From the NCBI GenBank assembly GCA_013397695.1, contig VYZI01000130.1, forward strand, positions 1,437,522 through 1,501,521: a DNA stretch of 64,000 nt. The letters are read 5' to 3'. The number at the start of each line of letters is the position of its first letter. The stretch's first letter is position 1. A model generated the notes under the pieces. The model ran no database searches and had not been told where the DNA came from. It was given only the letters and a program-made list of their open reading frames with translations. The position numbers were made by a program, and so were the translations under genes. Source of the DNA: Centropus unirufus (taxonomy: Eukaryota; Chordata; Aves; Cuculiformes; Centropidae). Positions 11,601 to 24,182 of this stretch are shown one piece after another.

Positions 11601-14179
11601 GGCATACAAACCTTTTTCTTGTGCCTGGAAACTGGTCTCTTTTTATAACTGTATCTGCTAGCTTAATAAAAGATATTGCTTCTCCCTGCAAACCTTGTCT
11701 TTCAGATTTTAAGACACATTAAAGTAAGTGAGTTCTGCCCTGCTATAAGCATTGCAAGAAATTTTTGTTTCAAAGCACTAGTCAGCAAAATGCTCCAACT
11801 TCAGTAAGTGATATAGACACACAAAAATGTTGACTTCACATTCCTTTATATCTTTAGCCTCTGCATTCCTACTTTATCCTCCTTATGCCTACTTTCATCC
11901 ATCTCTTCTAATGCTTTTACAAAGTGGAAGTAATAATTACATGATCCCTCCATCTCATTGATACAGATTAAAACCAGTAGTGGTATGTCTACTGAACTCA
12001 GCAAGATCTTCCTTAGCAGTTTACAAAATAAATAATACTTGTTTCTGAACAAGTATACATTAAATCAGTAATAGCACTTCATACATATTTACCTACCTCC
12101 ATGATTTTTATTTAGACATATTTTAAAAAGAAAAATATTTTTAAAATCAAAATAAAATATGCCAGGAAATTACCAGTGAAATAACTGTCATGAGCACACA
12201 AACTTAATTTCTTTCTAAAGTAAAAATAATCCCATAATGCTTTTCATCTCTTCTTAACCTGTTCTGCCATTCCTCTCCAACTCATTGTACTATTTCTGTC
12301 CCACAATTCTCACTTGCCCTAATTATATTTATTTCTTATAGCTAGAGAATAATTATAAGTCAAGCATGTGAGAAAATTTTAATTAATGCTAATTTTACAC
12401 TTAGATTATGCCTGTGTACACATATATAAATAATTATATGTAGTTCTGGAGTTACAGTATTTTTTAACACAAAAGTAAAAATACTCAGACTCCCAGCCTG
12501 GGAATAAAGCATCAGCTTTGACAGCTGCAAAATGGACAGTGCACCATTTAAAAAATCAGACAATTCAATAAATCACTGGAAGAGCAGAGGAGAGAGAAAA
12601 GAGAAGGCTCAGTGGTCTGATCTCTGCCACAGGAGTTATGCATTTTGTTTTAAAGAGTGTTTAAATAAAAGCTGCCAGAGATGCAACAAGAATGTTCTCG
12701 TTTTGGGAGCTCTGCTTAGTAGATGATTAACTAAGGTGCTCTTCATTCCTACAACCCGTTCCCCAAGTCTCTCCTGGGGTTGTGTCTATGCCTCACCATG
12801 TACTGTCCATTCTAGAGTCAATGGCTAAAGCTGTACTGGGCGCAGAGACTATTCCTCTACCTCATGGTAGAATACCTGCACTACCTACAAAGTTAGCCTT
12901 TGTGATTCTGTGCCTCAGTCGGATCTTTTCTTTCACCATATCAAATGAACAAAGTTGGGATTCATCTGACCAGTTGTAGGCATCTTCTACAGGACACTAA
13001 ACTTTTCATACTTCAAGGCTGAAATTATTCTCAGTCTGCAGCAGGGATCTGAAAGTGAACGTGATGCACATAAAAGTGTCTGTTTCTCACTACTGCCTAG
13101 GATGACTGGCTTTTAGATAGGTGTCTTCCACCTAAACACTCACCTAGAAATAGGCTGGTACATCTCAAATGTACTAAGTCAGGGGGAATTTTCATATTAT
13201 GTTCTGAAAGCAACATTTCAATTCTGCTTAAGTAGCATTTTAAACTCTTAAGTATTTTAGGTAACTAACCTCCTTACAAGCTTCTGAAAATCTTTTCAGG
13301 AGTCTGTCCTTACTGTTGAAAAGTTGATTCTTAAGACTTGAGACTTACATTGGTTCTTAAGTCCGATTCTAAATTGCTTCTAAATTCCTAAGTTGCTACT
13401 GAAAATGGTACTCCAGCAATTTATATTTATATAACATTTTTTTTTTTTAGGAAAATTACTAAGGGCTCCAATACCTGCCTCAGAGAATTCACCTCATCCA
13501 CCTCCCAATAAAATGGGGACATATAAAAACTGGAAGCTGACTAATTCTCACTTCTGCTTAACAGCATTCTTTCTGCTTCTCTTACTTACTTGCATAAAGA
13601 TATTTGCTGTAGAAAGGCTTCAAAATCTTTAGTACAACTGAAATTACATTAATTCATAGATGTATTAAACATAGATAGTCAAAGGGGAAAAAATAAATTA
13701 CTGTAAGATTTTCTGAAAAAAACATACAGTTAAAAAAAGTATTATCAAACTTTAAAAATTTGTTGAGGTTCTTACCTTTAAAATAAGGTAAAAATAAGCT
13801 CATAAGAATATAATAGGGTTTTTTGTTCTTCTACTTTTCGAATAATTCAAGTTTTGGAAATTTTTAAATAGACCTGATTTTAAAACTGTTTTTCTACAAT
13901 TCTGATTCTCAAAGAAAATTGCCTGGAGATGAATAAAAATATTCACTATAAAAAGTAATTATGCTTAATTTATTATAATTCTAACATACCATAAGAAAGA
14001 AAAAGCTTTTAGTATACCTTTCAAATTTAAAAAAACTCTCCTGGGACTGCATAATTGATAATAATTGTATTATTTTTGCCTGAAGGTTTCTATTGTCAGA
14101 CGAACAATTTCTGTAATCTATCTTTGCCATCCCAAAAGTACTGAAAAGGAGGAATTACAGCCCAGGGAAACCGGAAATT
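8661..14179. other. Gene-free AT-rich stretch with a GC-richer patch
   Basis: No gene or repeat was recognised. The part from about 9050 to 9860 is noticeably less AT-rich than its surroundings and contains a short palindromic run near 9151-9170 (acccc...ggggt). Frames there are short. From 9860 to 14180 the sequence is AT-rich with T/A homopolymers. Confidence 0.5.
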
Positions 14180-14637
14180 TCCTTTGTTTTTTTCCGAAGT
14201 GTGCCTACATTGCAGTAACTTAGTCGCAGGGTATGCCACCAGCCTTGTTTCTATTGCAAGAACACAGAAATGGATAAGTGAGTGTCGAGGGAGGATGTCA
14301 GTCAGCTGCTCTGCCGCTCAGAGGCACCAGGATCTGTGATTTGTGAAGGGTTAGAGAGAGCATTACAGAGGCGCTGCAGGAGAATAGAGTATCAACCCCT
14401 GATGAGAAACACATGAAGCATCATGCAAAAGACTGGCTGTGTCTCTGCGTTAGTGCTAGGATTGGAACAAAAGGCTACAGCAGCAGCTAAGGGTGCTGAT
14501 AGATAGACCTGCAGTGCTCACTACAGAAACTGAATCACAAACTTGGAAATTTCATTAGCTGTCCCTGACTGTAACTCCCATCAATCAGTGGCAGGAATAT
14601 CACATGAACCTGTGTGTATTTTCTGCTTGCATTTGAA
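14180..14637. other. Conserved-element-like patch (unverified)
   Basis: This segment is less AT-rich and free of simple repeats and homopolymers, unlike its flanks. It has no sustained open frame of note. It adjoins the first copy of the 175-bp direct repeat. The texture resembles conserved non-coding elements, but that can only be judged by alignment to other genomes. Confidence 0.3.
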
Positions 14638-14816
14638 AATAATGTATTTATCTTATTCCATTAGCGTATTTTAATAAGCACTGCTTTGGGACAGTATGCC
14701 TGCCAATTTATGTTTATGAGACTGTCAACAGAATTTACATGCCTAAGAAAATATGATACAACATTGGCAAAGCAGGGACTGCCTGTCAAATGGGGTTGTC
14801 ATGGAGAAATGAGACA
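14638..14816 (+). repeat. Direct-repeat element, copy A (pairs with 16447-16622)
   Basis: About 179 bp align to the copy 1.81 kb downstream in the same orientation at roughly 86% identity by eye, with one small indel. A 33-bp block at 14688-14720 is identical to 16497-16529. The flanks do not match, so the duplication has sharp edges. It is not recognised as a known transposon. It could be a duplicated regulatory element or an unknown dispersed repeat. The end of a 131-codon minus-strand frame (14743-15138) overlaps it by chance. Confidence 0.85.
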
Positions 14817-16446
14817 TAGGAAAGCTCATACATAAAGTGGCACATAGAGAATGCCAGGGATTTTTTATTCCCCTTGTTGAGCTCAATAAATATTTATTTC
14901 TGTTAACCAAGGGGTAAGAAAATAATGAAATTATGAACCATATTGTGCAGTCATTTTTACTTAGGAGAACTTTCCTAAATAAAACCAGCCCAATATGAAA
15001 CCACAATAAAATTATTGCATTCTGTATTGTGCTTTTAGAATCTGCTTTTTGCAGTTTAAATTTTGCCTGGCCTGTTTGAAAAAAAAGTGAGTCAGGGACT
15101 AAAGAGCGTTTCTGGAGTGTGCCTTTGGGCTGGCTCATTGCTGACTTCTGGAGTGGTTCTCAGGAGCATTTGGGAGATGATAATAATTAGGCAGCTCCAA
15201 ACAGCACCCAAGATTCAGATCCATGCTGAGGTGGCTCGATAATTTGGATTTAGTTAATGCCCTTTTTGAACTCCTGCTCATGTCAGTACTGAACAATTTT
15301 GTATTTCAGAAAAAAACACAAGGACAAATTCTTATCCATGCTGACAAAGTAGGCAATGTAGTCTCTGTGAGAAATAGTGACATCAGCTTGATGCGTGTCA
15401 AGGAGATAGGAGGTAGCCAAGTGCTCTGGAGCCGTTTCCCCTATCATAACCTTAATTACTCAAGGGAGAAGATTAGATGCTGCTTGTTATTTACAGTTGA
15501 TTCATAAAACAGTGATTATATAATGAGAGAAAATGTTGAGGGGAATATCAGTTTCCAAACTCTGTAGCTGGAAATAATTCTCTCTAACTTTAACTTGCTA
15601 AAAATCTGTTATCAGGATCTAAGCTAGACATCTAGGCTTCCTTAGCAGAGTTTTAAGTTCCTTAAGGATGTGGTTTACCATGGCATAAATTAGGTGAACT
15701 GGTTTGTCCCCCATTAGCTCCTCTCTCTTCCAGTGGCAATGAAGTTACCCTAGAGATAGGCCTGGCATTTAGAAGATTGAATTTCTGAGGAACAAGGTCC
15801 ACCCTGAGCAAAGACTGGTATTCACCATTTGGACATGGACTCACAGTCTGATGCTTTTTTTCTTAGGTGGCTTTGGCTCCAAAGAGATCAAAAAGCACCC
15901 TGTTGCTTCTTCGTTGTATTATATCTCAGGCAAATGAAATTGCTGACATTGTCTATGGGACCCTTGAACAACCAGCAAAAGTGGCTGAATCAACATTTGA
16001 AAAGGAATAAAAACAGGTCATTGACCTGGACCATTATTATCCCTTCTTTGTAGAGTTCCAAAGCTACAGCTATTTTCCAGGCATTCTCCACACATCTACA
16101 AGTATTTTTGTATCCAGCTCAACAACCATCAATGAAACAGTAAGATAATCAAATAAATGTACATTTTCCATCACTTACCTCCTGCACAATTGTGACACAG
16201 GCAAATCATATGTGTGAAGTGGTAAAAACTACCCAACACTTGTAGGCCAGATAAGCTAACATTTTCCCATTTTTGAGGTTCAATACACACTGAATATGAA
16301 TGTATGATTTTTTTCATCATAATTAATCTCATTAAATAACTAACTAAGAAGTTATTGTAATGTGTAAGAAATAAAGAGCAGTTTATCCTGTAATTTATAA
16401 CTTTTGCAAGATGTAATGGTATGCTAGCAAATTACAAATACACTAG
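14817..16446. other. Spacer between the paired repeats, no gene recognised
   Basis: The open frames here (15223-15507 plus strand, 14743-15138 minus strand) show no domain and no splice or start context that persuades. No repeat was recognised. Confidence 0.5.
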
Positions 16447-16622
16447 AATAATTTATTTATTATATTCCATTAGTGTATTTTAACAAGCATTGCTGTGGGA
16501 CAGTATGCCTGCCAATTTATGTTTATGAGGCTGTCAAGATAATTTACATGCCTGTGAAAATAAACAACATTGCCAATGCAGGGTCTGCTTGTCAAATAAT
16601 CTTGTCAGAAAGAAATGAAACA
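16447..16622 (+). repeat. Direct-repeat element, copy B (pairs with 14638-14816)
   Basis: Second copy of the element, same orientation as copy A. Shared landmarks are 'attccattag', the identical block 16497-16529, 'aatttacatgcct', 'acaacattg' and a terminal 'agaaatga'. The 3' third is more diverged than the centre. No terminal inverted repeats or target duplications were seen. Flanks are AT-rich and unrelated to those of copy A. Confidence 0.85.
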
Positions 16623-18510
16623 CTACTGAGCTGAAGAGTAAAGCATATTCATTATTGCTGGCTACACAGATTCTAGGTGACACAATGAAATACATTTATG
16701 CCATTTTTCATGTATCATATGAATAAAAAAATGAGGTGGTGGGGTACTTCAGGCTGCCATATACTGTACTGTACAAAACAGATTTAGCACTCAATCACTC
16801 TTGTTTCTTCAAAATAATAATAATAATAAAAAAGAACACCCAGACCCAAGTAACATTAGTGTGTAAAATAAAATGTATTATTCATCTGGAAAACTGAGAA
16901 TGCTAGACAAAATCATGGCTACTTCACAATGGTTAAGCTGAAATAAAATTGCCGCAGAGCTGTCTAGGGCTGAAAAAAATTACTGGGAAGAGTTCATTCA
17001 GGAGTTCTGACTAGATAATTATTGAGCTGCACTGACAAACTCTACACTTCCCTGCCAATTTCACCTTCCGGGCCATGGCTTTTAGAATAATTTAAAGCAG
17101 CAAGATTTAGAACCTTGTTCTCATAATTCCCCATAGACAGTTAACCCTGTGTTCCCTTATCCAGGAGAAAAAAACCAAGCCAAACTGTACTCTCTTTCAA
17201 ATTACCTTAACTGCCCTTGGAAACCACCCTCAGAAATGAATTGTATCTGGGAGAAAAAAAAATGACCCCAAACCATCCCAAAGCAAAGAAATAACTCTTC
17301 CACTAAAGTCTTTGGAATGATCACTGTTACTGGCAAGCAGTGAGAATGACTTCAGGTTAAAAATGGATAAGAGACATACAAAGCAGGGTTACTGTTTATC
17401 AAAAGGCTGTAAAGGTTTTCTTATTTACGTGGAGAGATTGCCTGTACACAGAGGAAGCAGTTCAGACATGAATAATCTCTACAATGCACAGCACACAGCG
17501 TGATGGCAGTTGATGGTATCAGCAGAAGCAAGGAATCAGACAATAAGCATGCAGATGATGAACGAAGAATGGGAATACGGCTGAGAATCATGGGAGAGAT
17601 GATAATTCGGGACAAGTGAGATAAATTAGAGGGGTACAAGATGAAATGCTTAGCTGGCTCAGATATGTATATGCACGGAGTGCAATGAGTTGGCTGGCTG
17701 CTGTAGGGAGAGTGCTGCTCAGAAGGAGCCCCATTGGCTGCACACTGGAAAAGGAACACGAGCTGTTCATGGAGCTCACTTCACTAGCCTTTCCCATGAA
17801 AAAGTACTATAAACTGAAACACTGGATATTCTGAGTGTCTGGGACCATACAGATCTCAAACTTCTCCTTTGGGTTAGCCTGGCCCTTCTACTGCAGTCTG
17901 CATCTGAACATCTCTTACATAGGAACAGTGCTCTACCAGCACCAAGAGAGGCCAGGGAACAAAATCCACTATATAATCCTATCTACTATCCTTCCTCTTG
18001 TAACAAGTACAGGAAAGACAGCAAAAAGCTGTTTTAGAATCTTTCCAAGCCAAGGTGTTGCTAGAGGTGGTTCACGATCAGTTTATAATGATGGGCTGTT
18101 AGATCTGTTAGTGTTGGGAAGACAAACACAGACTTAATGGGACTAAGTTGCCCTTCCTTACAACTTTCCTGATAGAGGTATAAAACCTACCAGGTAACAG
18201 GCTACACTCAGTAATGTCTTCAAAGGGTCAGATGAGAGGAGTTGTCACAGGTTAGAAAAAAATATATGTTTTTCTTCCTCATCGATTTTTAAAGCTTGTT
18301 AGATCCCATAGAAATTTGGGTAGGTGAATTTTCTATACTGAGAAAAAAAAAAGTGAATAAGCAAGTAATCATTTGAATGCAGGACTTTTTGGAAATACAA
18401 ATTATGGTCACAAAATAGGAACAAAACAAATATCCAAAGAAACCAGTGGGAATCTGGCTTGAGCCTGAAGTGACAGGGAGGGAGTTGGGTTCTCTATGGA
18501 GGTGACACAA
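16623..18510. other. Gene-free stretch
   Basis: No gene was recognised. Between 17421 and 17834 frames of 60-112 codons are open on both strands at once, which suggests a chance scarcity of stops and not coding. A short (AAT)n run lies near 16812-16828. Confidence 0.5.
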
Positions 18511-18858
18511 CATAGAGTCATGCTTTCACAGAATACCTTGGATTGGAAAGGATTTTTAGGGATCATCCAGTCCAACCCCCCCTGCCATGGGCAGGGACAC
18601 CTTTTGTAAGACCAGGTTGTGCAAAGTCCCATCCACTCTGGCCTGGAACACTTCTAGGGGTGGGGTATCTACAACTTCTCTGGGCAATCTATTGCACTGT
18701 CTCACGAAAAGATGTCTTCCTATATCCAATCTGAATCTCTGAATCTACCCTCTTCTGGTTTAAAAACATTAACCCTTTTCCTGTCACTATAGACTTTGTT
18801 AAAAAGGTATCTCTCCATCTTTTTTATAAACCCCTTTTACATATTGAAGGGCTGTATG
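18511..18858 (-). mobile_element. CR1 LINE, 5'-truncated 3' end
   Basis: Read on the minus strand this is the 3' end of an avian CR1. On the plus strand it gives the familiar 'gatcatccagtccaacc', 'ctgccatgggcagggacac', 'acaacttctctgggcaa' and 'ctcttctggttt' landmarks in the expected order. Degenerate copies of the terminal CR1 octamer lie at 18511-18535 (catagagtca, acagaatac). Similarity stops near 18858, so only about 350 bp remain, as is normal for CR1. Several mismatches indicate a moderately old copy. Confidence 0.93.
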
Positions 18859-21800
18859 TTCTGGACTGGTAGCAGAATAATAGAAGTAAGATAAATTGCA
18901 TATAGATTTAATGTTGTGACTAAAGGGGGAAATATTTTCACAAGAGACGAGGGGTAGATTAAGGTAGGCACAAAGCAAGATTTGTCCAGAGTCCTTCCTA
19001 ATACACATCAGTCCTGCTCCATAATAACCTCTGCAATTTCAGCACTGGGACTCTTGAGCAGGTGCTGCCAATTGTGTCGCAATTTCAGATTTGAGTTGTT
19101 ATCGATAACAAATTGCATCTGGCTTTCTTCATAGCACTCTATCACATCACCATATCTCTGTGATTGATTTCATTAACACTTCTTCAGCTCTCTCCCCTTT
19201 TTGTAAGTTTCCATATATTTATATTTTTCCCACAGATTGTTGACTCTTGAGTTGTGTAAAATAATTTAGATATATTACATCTAATGTAAAAGTAACACAA
19301 ACCAAGCTGTTTTTAACTTCTCTGCCACATATATAGCCTGTTTTAATGTGGCCATTTATGCTGATGTGTAATACATCTTCATAGTGTTGGCTTAATCACG
19401 AATGACAAGTGTTGAAAGTGTAATAAAGACAGGGACACATTAATCCATTTTGTATGAAAATGTGAAAAGGTAATCAGATTTTGAATGGCAGTATGCTTTA
19501 AGAAAAAAGAGTTACTGAGATTTCTTTTTCCATTTGGGATTCTCACCAGAGATTCTGATTAGAAAGATTTCAGTATAAAATTGCCTTAAAATATTACAAT
19601 TGTGCCAAAAATGCACTGAGGAAATTTTACAAAATGAGAGAAGAATCTCAATCAGGAATGTGATGACCCCAAAGCTTCTGAAACACTCTAAATAATCAGG
19701 GAAGTCTGTATTCCTTTTCTTTCTACAGAATCTTATACACCTTGCCCATGGGTTGAGATGCAGGATCTATCATTATAATTTCTGTTTCTGAATATCCATA
19801 GCCAATTGAATAATTATTGCTAATAATGATTCCAGTCTCCACAGGCAGCCAAGGATACCTTTATATCAAGATGCGTAAAGAGAAATGTTTTCTCTTCCCT
19901 CCTCACCCTGCACTGCAAAAACAAGAAATAGATGGAAAAACTATTATTTTCAAAGGATGCTCTTGCAGCATATTCTTCCCCCTGCATCACTGTGTAGCAT
20001 GCTTTCCCATGCCCTAGAGAATCTGTGCAGCCTGACATAAAGTTTTTGTTGTGGATTGTTTTCTTTTTAGAAAAAAAACACAAACAATCCTCTTCATCTT
20101 TCATACTTTTTATCATCAGCCTACATAAAGACTCAGGTGGTATCTTTGAGATAATTTAATTGCACAGACTCGCTTTTTCAATACCTGCCTAGCCTAGGCT
20201 ACAATCCAGTCATCAGAAATACTTGAAGATTTTCTTCATCAAATTGGGTAGCTCATAGGCTGACATTTACATCCATTCAGTGGCAGTATTTAAAAAATAT
20301 CTTCCCACAGGTAACTTTCCTAGTTGAACAGCTATTTCCCACTCTGTGTAAAGGGAACATCTCCCAAAACAAAGTTACACTTCAAAATGAAAGAAGTTTT
20401 AATTGTGATCATTCGCTTTTCAGGCTCTAAATTAAATGATGAAACCCACAGAAGTCCTGATGAAACTGAAAGTAGTTCTTTAGTTATTTAACTTTGAGTA
20501 ATTATAGCTCAATGTCATCTTAACTCTTCAGCAAGAGATGATTGCATTACTGAAAATGTAGTTTCTTATAGCACAGTATCACTGGTGTAGTTTATGTGGC
20601 ATATTTATCTCTTTGCACTTGTTTATCAGTTTGAAATACTTTAGCTGCAAAACATCAAGGTCAATTTTTCAGATGCTTTACACAGTTTACTATAAGGCCT
20701 CAAGCAGAGCTGATAGCTCCAGACACCCTGCCTCTGAATTACAGTGATTTAATAATTTCAACAATCTTGAACTTACCGTTTCATTATGCTTTCCAAAATA
20801 ACTGAAAGTTCAGCACACATCTTGGGTACTTTTGTTCCTGCTTAAAACCTAGTAAAGTGTAAAGTCTTTTTAGTGTATAAAAAAGCATTTATAACATACA
20901 AGCAAGACGTATACTTAAATTTGGAGTGGAAAGGAAAATTATTACAACATTTCCCACAAGCCTGTGCAAATTATATAAAATCAAGAATTGGTCTTGTCAA
21001 TCATTTTTTCGTTTAACTTTCAATTAACTTGAGATGCTGTAGGATGCCACTTTAAATTATCTGCTTAATAGAGTAGGAAGAGGAAGGATGGGCTTCCTGC
21101 TGTGGCTAAAGCTGTCCGAAACCAAACTGGGTTCAATTCTACCTGCAGAGCAATTCTATAATCTAAAGCTATTTGTCTTGCAGCAGAGCCACAAAGGAAG
21201 GATGACAGTGGATCATCTCCTACAAAGATGGGTCATGGCCCTGCTCCAGTGGGTGCCTCCAGGAAGTTCCCGTACCATTATATTAGTAGCCTCCAATGCC
21301 AAGCATAAGGAAATGCATTTCAATCTTTGCTAGCAGCATACTCAGGAATATCTTCTCTAAACTACAGTTCTGTCTTAAACTCTACCTTGTTTCTTTTTAA
21401 TCAAAGTTTAAATGAAAAGCACTGAAACTCTGTCCATATTTATGTACTACAGTAATGGCATTTCAGGATTAATGGAGATGAGGAGAGCAGTCATTTAACT
21501 TCCATGATGATTGTTTATACAAGGTTTTCTGGAGTCACAAAAAATGGTTATAAATGAGGGAGCACTGGAACAGCACCTTTGGAGCTCTGCTTTGTAAAGA
21601 AACTTTAAATAGAAATGAAATGTCACATTCATGCACAGTGCATTTCACCCCTTTCCCCTTTAATTTCTAAGAAAAACTAAGCTCTGTTATAAGGGTTAGA
21701 ACAGTCTATCACATGTTGTTAAAAACCTTAGATAAATGCCAAACACAAAATTCTGCAATTATTTTTGACTCACCGAATCTTACATTCTGTGTGATGATTT

Positions 21801-24182
21801 ACTGAGATACAGTAATTGTTGGGGGCAAAAACTCCTCTTCTTCTATGCAGAGATATGTACTTCTGCTCCCATAGTTCTAAACTGTTTCAAAATAGACAGA
21901 TAATACAAAGAGTCCAGGTCGATATAGATCCTTCCGCAGTAATTTGTATGGATGCCCAGGACAATACCAGCCACCAGCACAACAGGGTGCTTTGAACGTA
22001 GAATCATCATGAAAAGAATATCTAGGTACAGGGTTAGAGGAGGGATACTACTGTGAAATCTGTATTGTGAGCATACTCCCATCTTCTGGATCAGGACACA
22101 GATGTTTTCTACATTTAATGCTTAAAGCCTGCTATATATGCAACATATAGATATTGAAGTTGTTATATTTTGGTAGGTTAAAAAATGAGTTGGTTTTACT
22201 TGTGCTGGACTTATGAGTCAACCAAACTTTGATAACATTTTTGTTTTTTTATGAAGGACAACTGAGATAGATGGTACTCAAATAATTTAGCCATGTTTGC
22301 ATTTATAATACAGGCTCATTTATAACATAGAGTGAGAATTGCAGGAAGTTATTGTTCACTCCCAAGCTGAGACATGATACTTGATTATGTAATTGCTCTC
22401 CATCCAGTTGCATGGAAAATGGAACAAGGTGACCTTTAATCACTTTTGAGCCATTGTGAAATTATTTCTTCTGCTTTATATCCAAGAAGTTAGGGCCAGT
22501 TACAGTATACTAGATTCACTGCTAAACACAAGTCTCTACTTCTGCATTTGTTTTCTGACCTTTCTTAATGAGAGACAAATATGTGCTTCTGCAAAAGATC
22601 TGTCTCCTCTCAAAGCAGACACCTGAAACAGGGCAGATGAAACTTGTCCAAATGAAGCTCGTTTCTTTCCATTAACACAGAGGGAGCCCAGGGTGATTAA
22701 TACACATGTAAGCATCTACATAGATCTAAATTTAGCAATGAAGCTCATTCTGTATGTAGCTGAGGGAGAGATAATTAGCAAATAGTATCCCAATAAAAGG
22801 AAGATGAAAGTAAATACTCAAGAAGAGTGACTGAACTCCCTTTCAATGCAACCAAGTATATTGTAATCTGATACTGATGCAAGGTTGCTTATGAAATCTG
22901 CTGTCATAAGCACACTGTAATCAGTATTTAAAAGGAATACAGATGCATAGACACCTAGGTGGGCTATAATCACATCTCCTTCTACAATGGCATTGTATTT
23001 TACATAATACATATACATCATCCGCAGGCAGATTCTGAGAAAAGGAAAAGCAAGGCTGCAAGAACAGTTTATCCTTTCTAGACTCTGCTCTTCCTTCTAG
23101 TAAATCATGGTTCCTCCACATTACTTATAGACAGAACAGATGAGCAAAAAAATAAAAAGTATTCTGACTGGGAATAAAGTCAGGAAACAAAAATAGGGGT
23201 TTAAGTCTGGTTCTTTTACCTGGCATCTTGTGATAGGTGGGATTTTATGAAATAGAGTTGTATTTACTGTAAAATATTTCCAACATTTTCTTTAGATAAC
23301 TGGATCAAGCCCTAGGTAGTATATTTGATGGAGGTTGCAGAATTATTCAGACAGCTCTAAAGTCCACTCCCAAATGATCAGCTATGTCCAGCTTAGCTTT
23401 AATGTCTGCCTTTTGGAGATGCAAAGTTAGCAATGTTAGCAGTTTTGTTTAACATGAAGGGCTAAAGAGGATCTTGTCTACATACTATGGCTAATATGTA
23501 ATATAAGGTTCCATAGGAAAGCACATGTCAGCCACAATCATGGACTAAACTAGATAACAAAGGAATAAATAAGCAACTGCAGTTTTATAAGGCAACTGTC
23601 ACCCTGGTCTCTGTAGTAAGCTGTGGGTGTCACTAGCTGGTCTTTAAGTTACAGTAAGAAAAAGTTAGAAACAAAACTGGAGTTTAAAATTGATAGAAGA
23701 AATGTTAACAGTATTAAATTCATTCAAGTAGACAAAGCTAATCAGTTTAAAATGATCCACAAAAGAATAACACCATTTTGGCATGTATCAGGCCTTGTAT
23801 TGTCTTTAAAGACACATCTGCAACCTGTACAGCATTTAGCTACACATGAAGAATAAAAGGTGTCTTCTACTCTGACAAGAGCTACTCGTGATCTTGAAGG
23901 CTTTTACAGAAAACATTAGGAAAGCATTAAAGCTTATTTTCAAAATCTGTCACCTAGAAGTAGACATTTCAGTATCAATAATTACATCTTGTAATTTAAT
24001 AAATAGCAGCTCTTATAGATGACTTCTAATTATAGTATAAAATGTAAATTCTATTTCTGTTTACTTGAATCACTTAGGTCTAAAGGGTTATAGTCTTAAC
24101 ATTAGCACCTTATTCTACAAATCATCCCACTGATTACTTGAAGATACATATTCTACTGAGTACACTCATCAACATTTTTTAC
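18859..24182. other. Gene-free AT-rich stretch
   Basis: No gene, RNA or repeat was recognised in this 5.3-kb part. Open frames are under 100 codons and scattered on both strands. An 81-codon plus-strand frame at 21088-21333 has no domain or supporting splice sites. Confidence 0.5.

Noticed and set aside
14743..15138. 131-codon minus-strand frame as a gene
   Set aside because: It overlaps repeat copy A and its product is unrecognised, with no splice context.
18543..18734. 63-codon plus-strand frame
   Set aside because: It lies wholly inside the CR1 3' end on the antisense strand.
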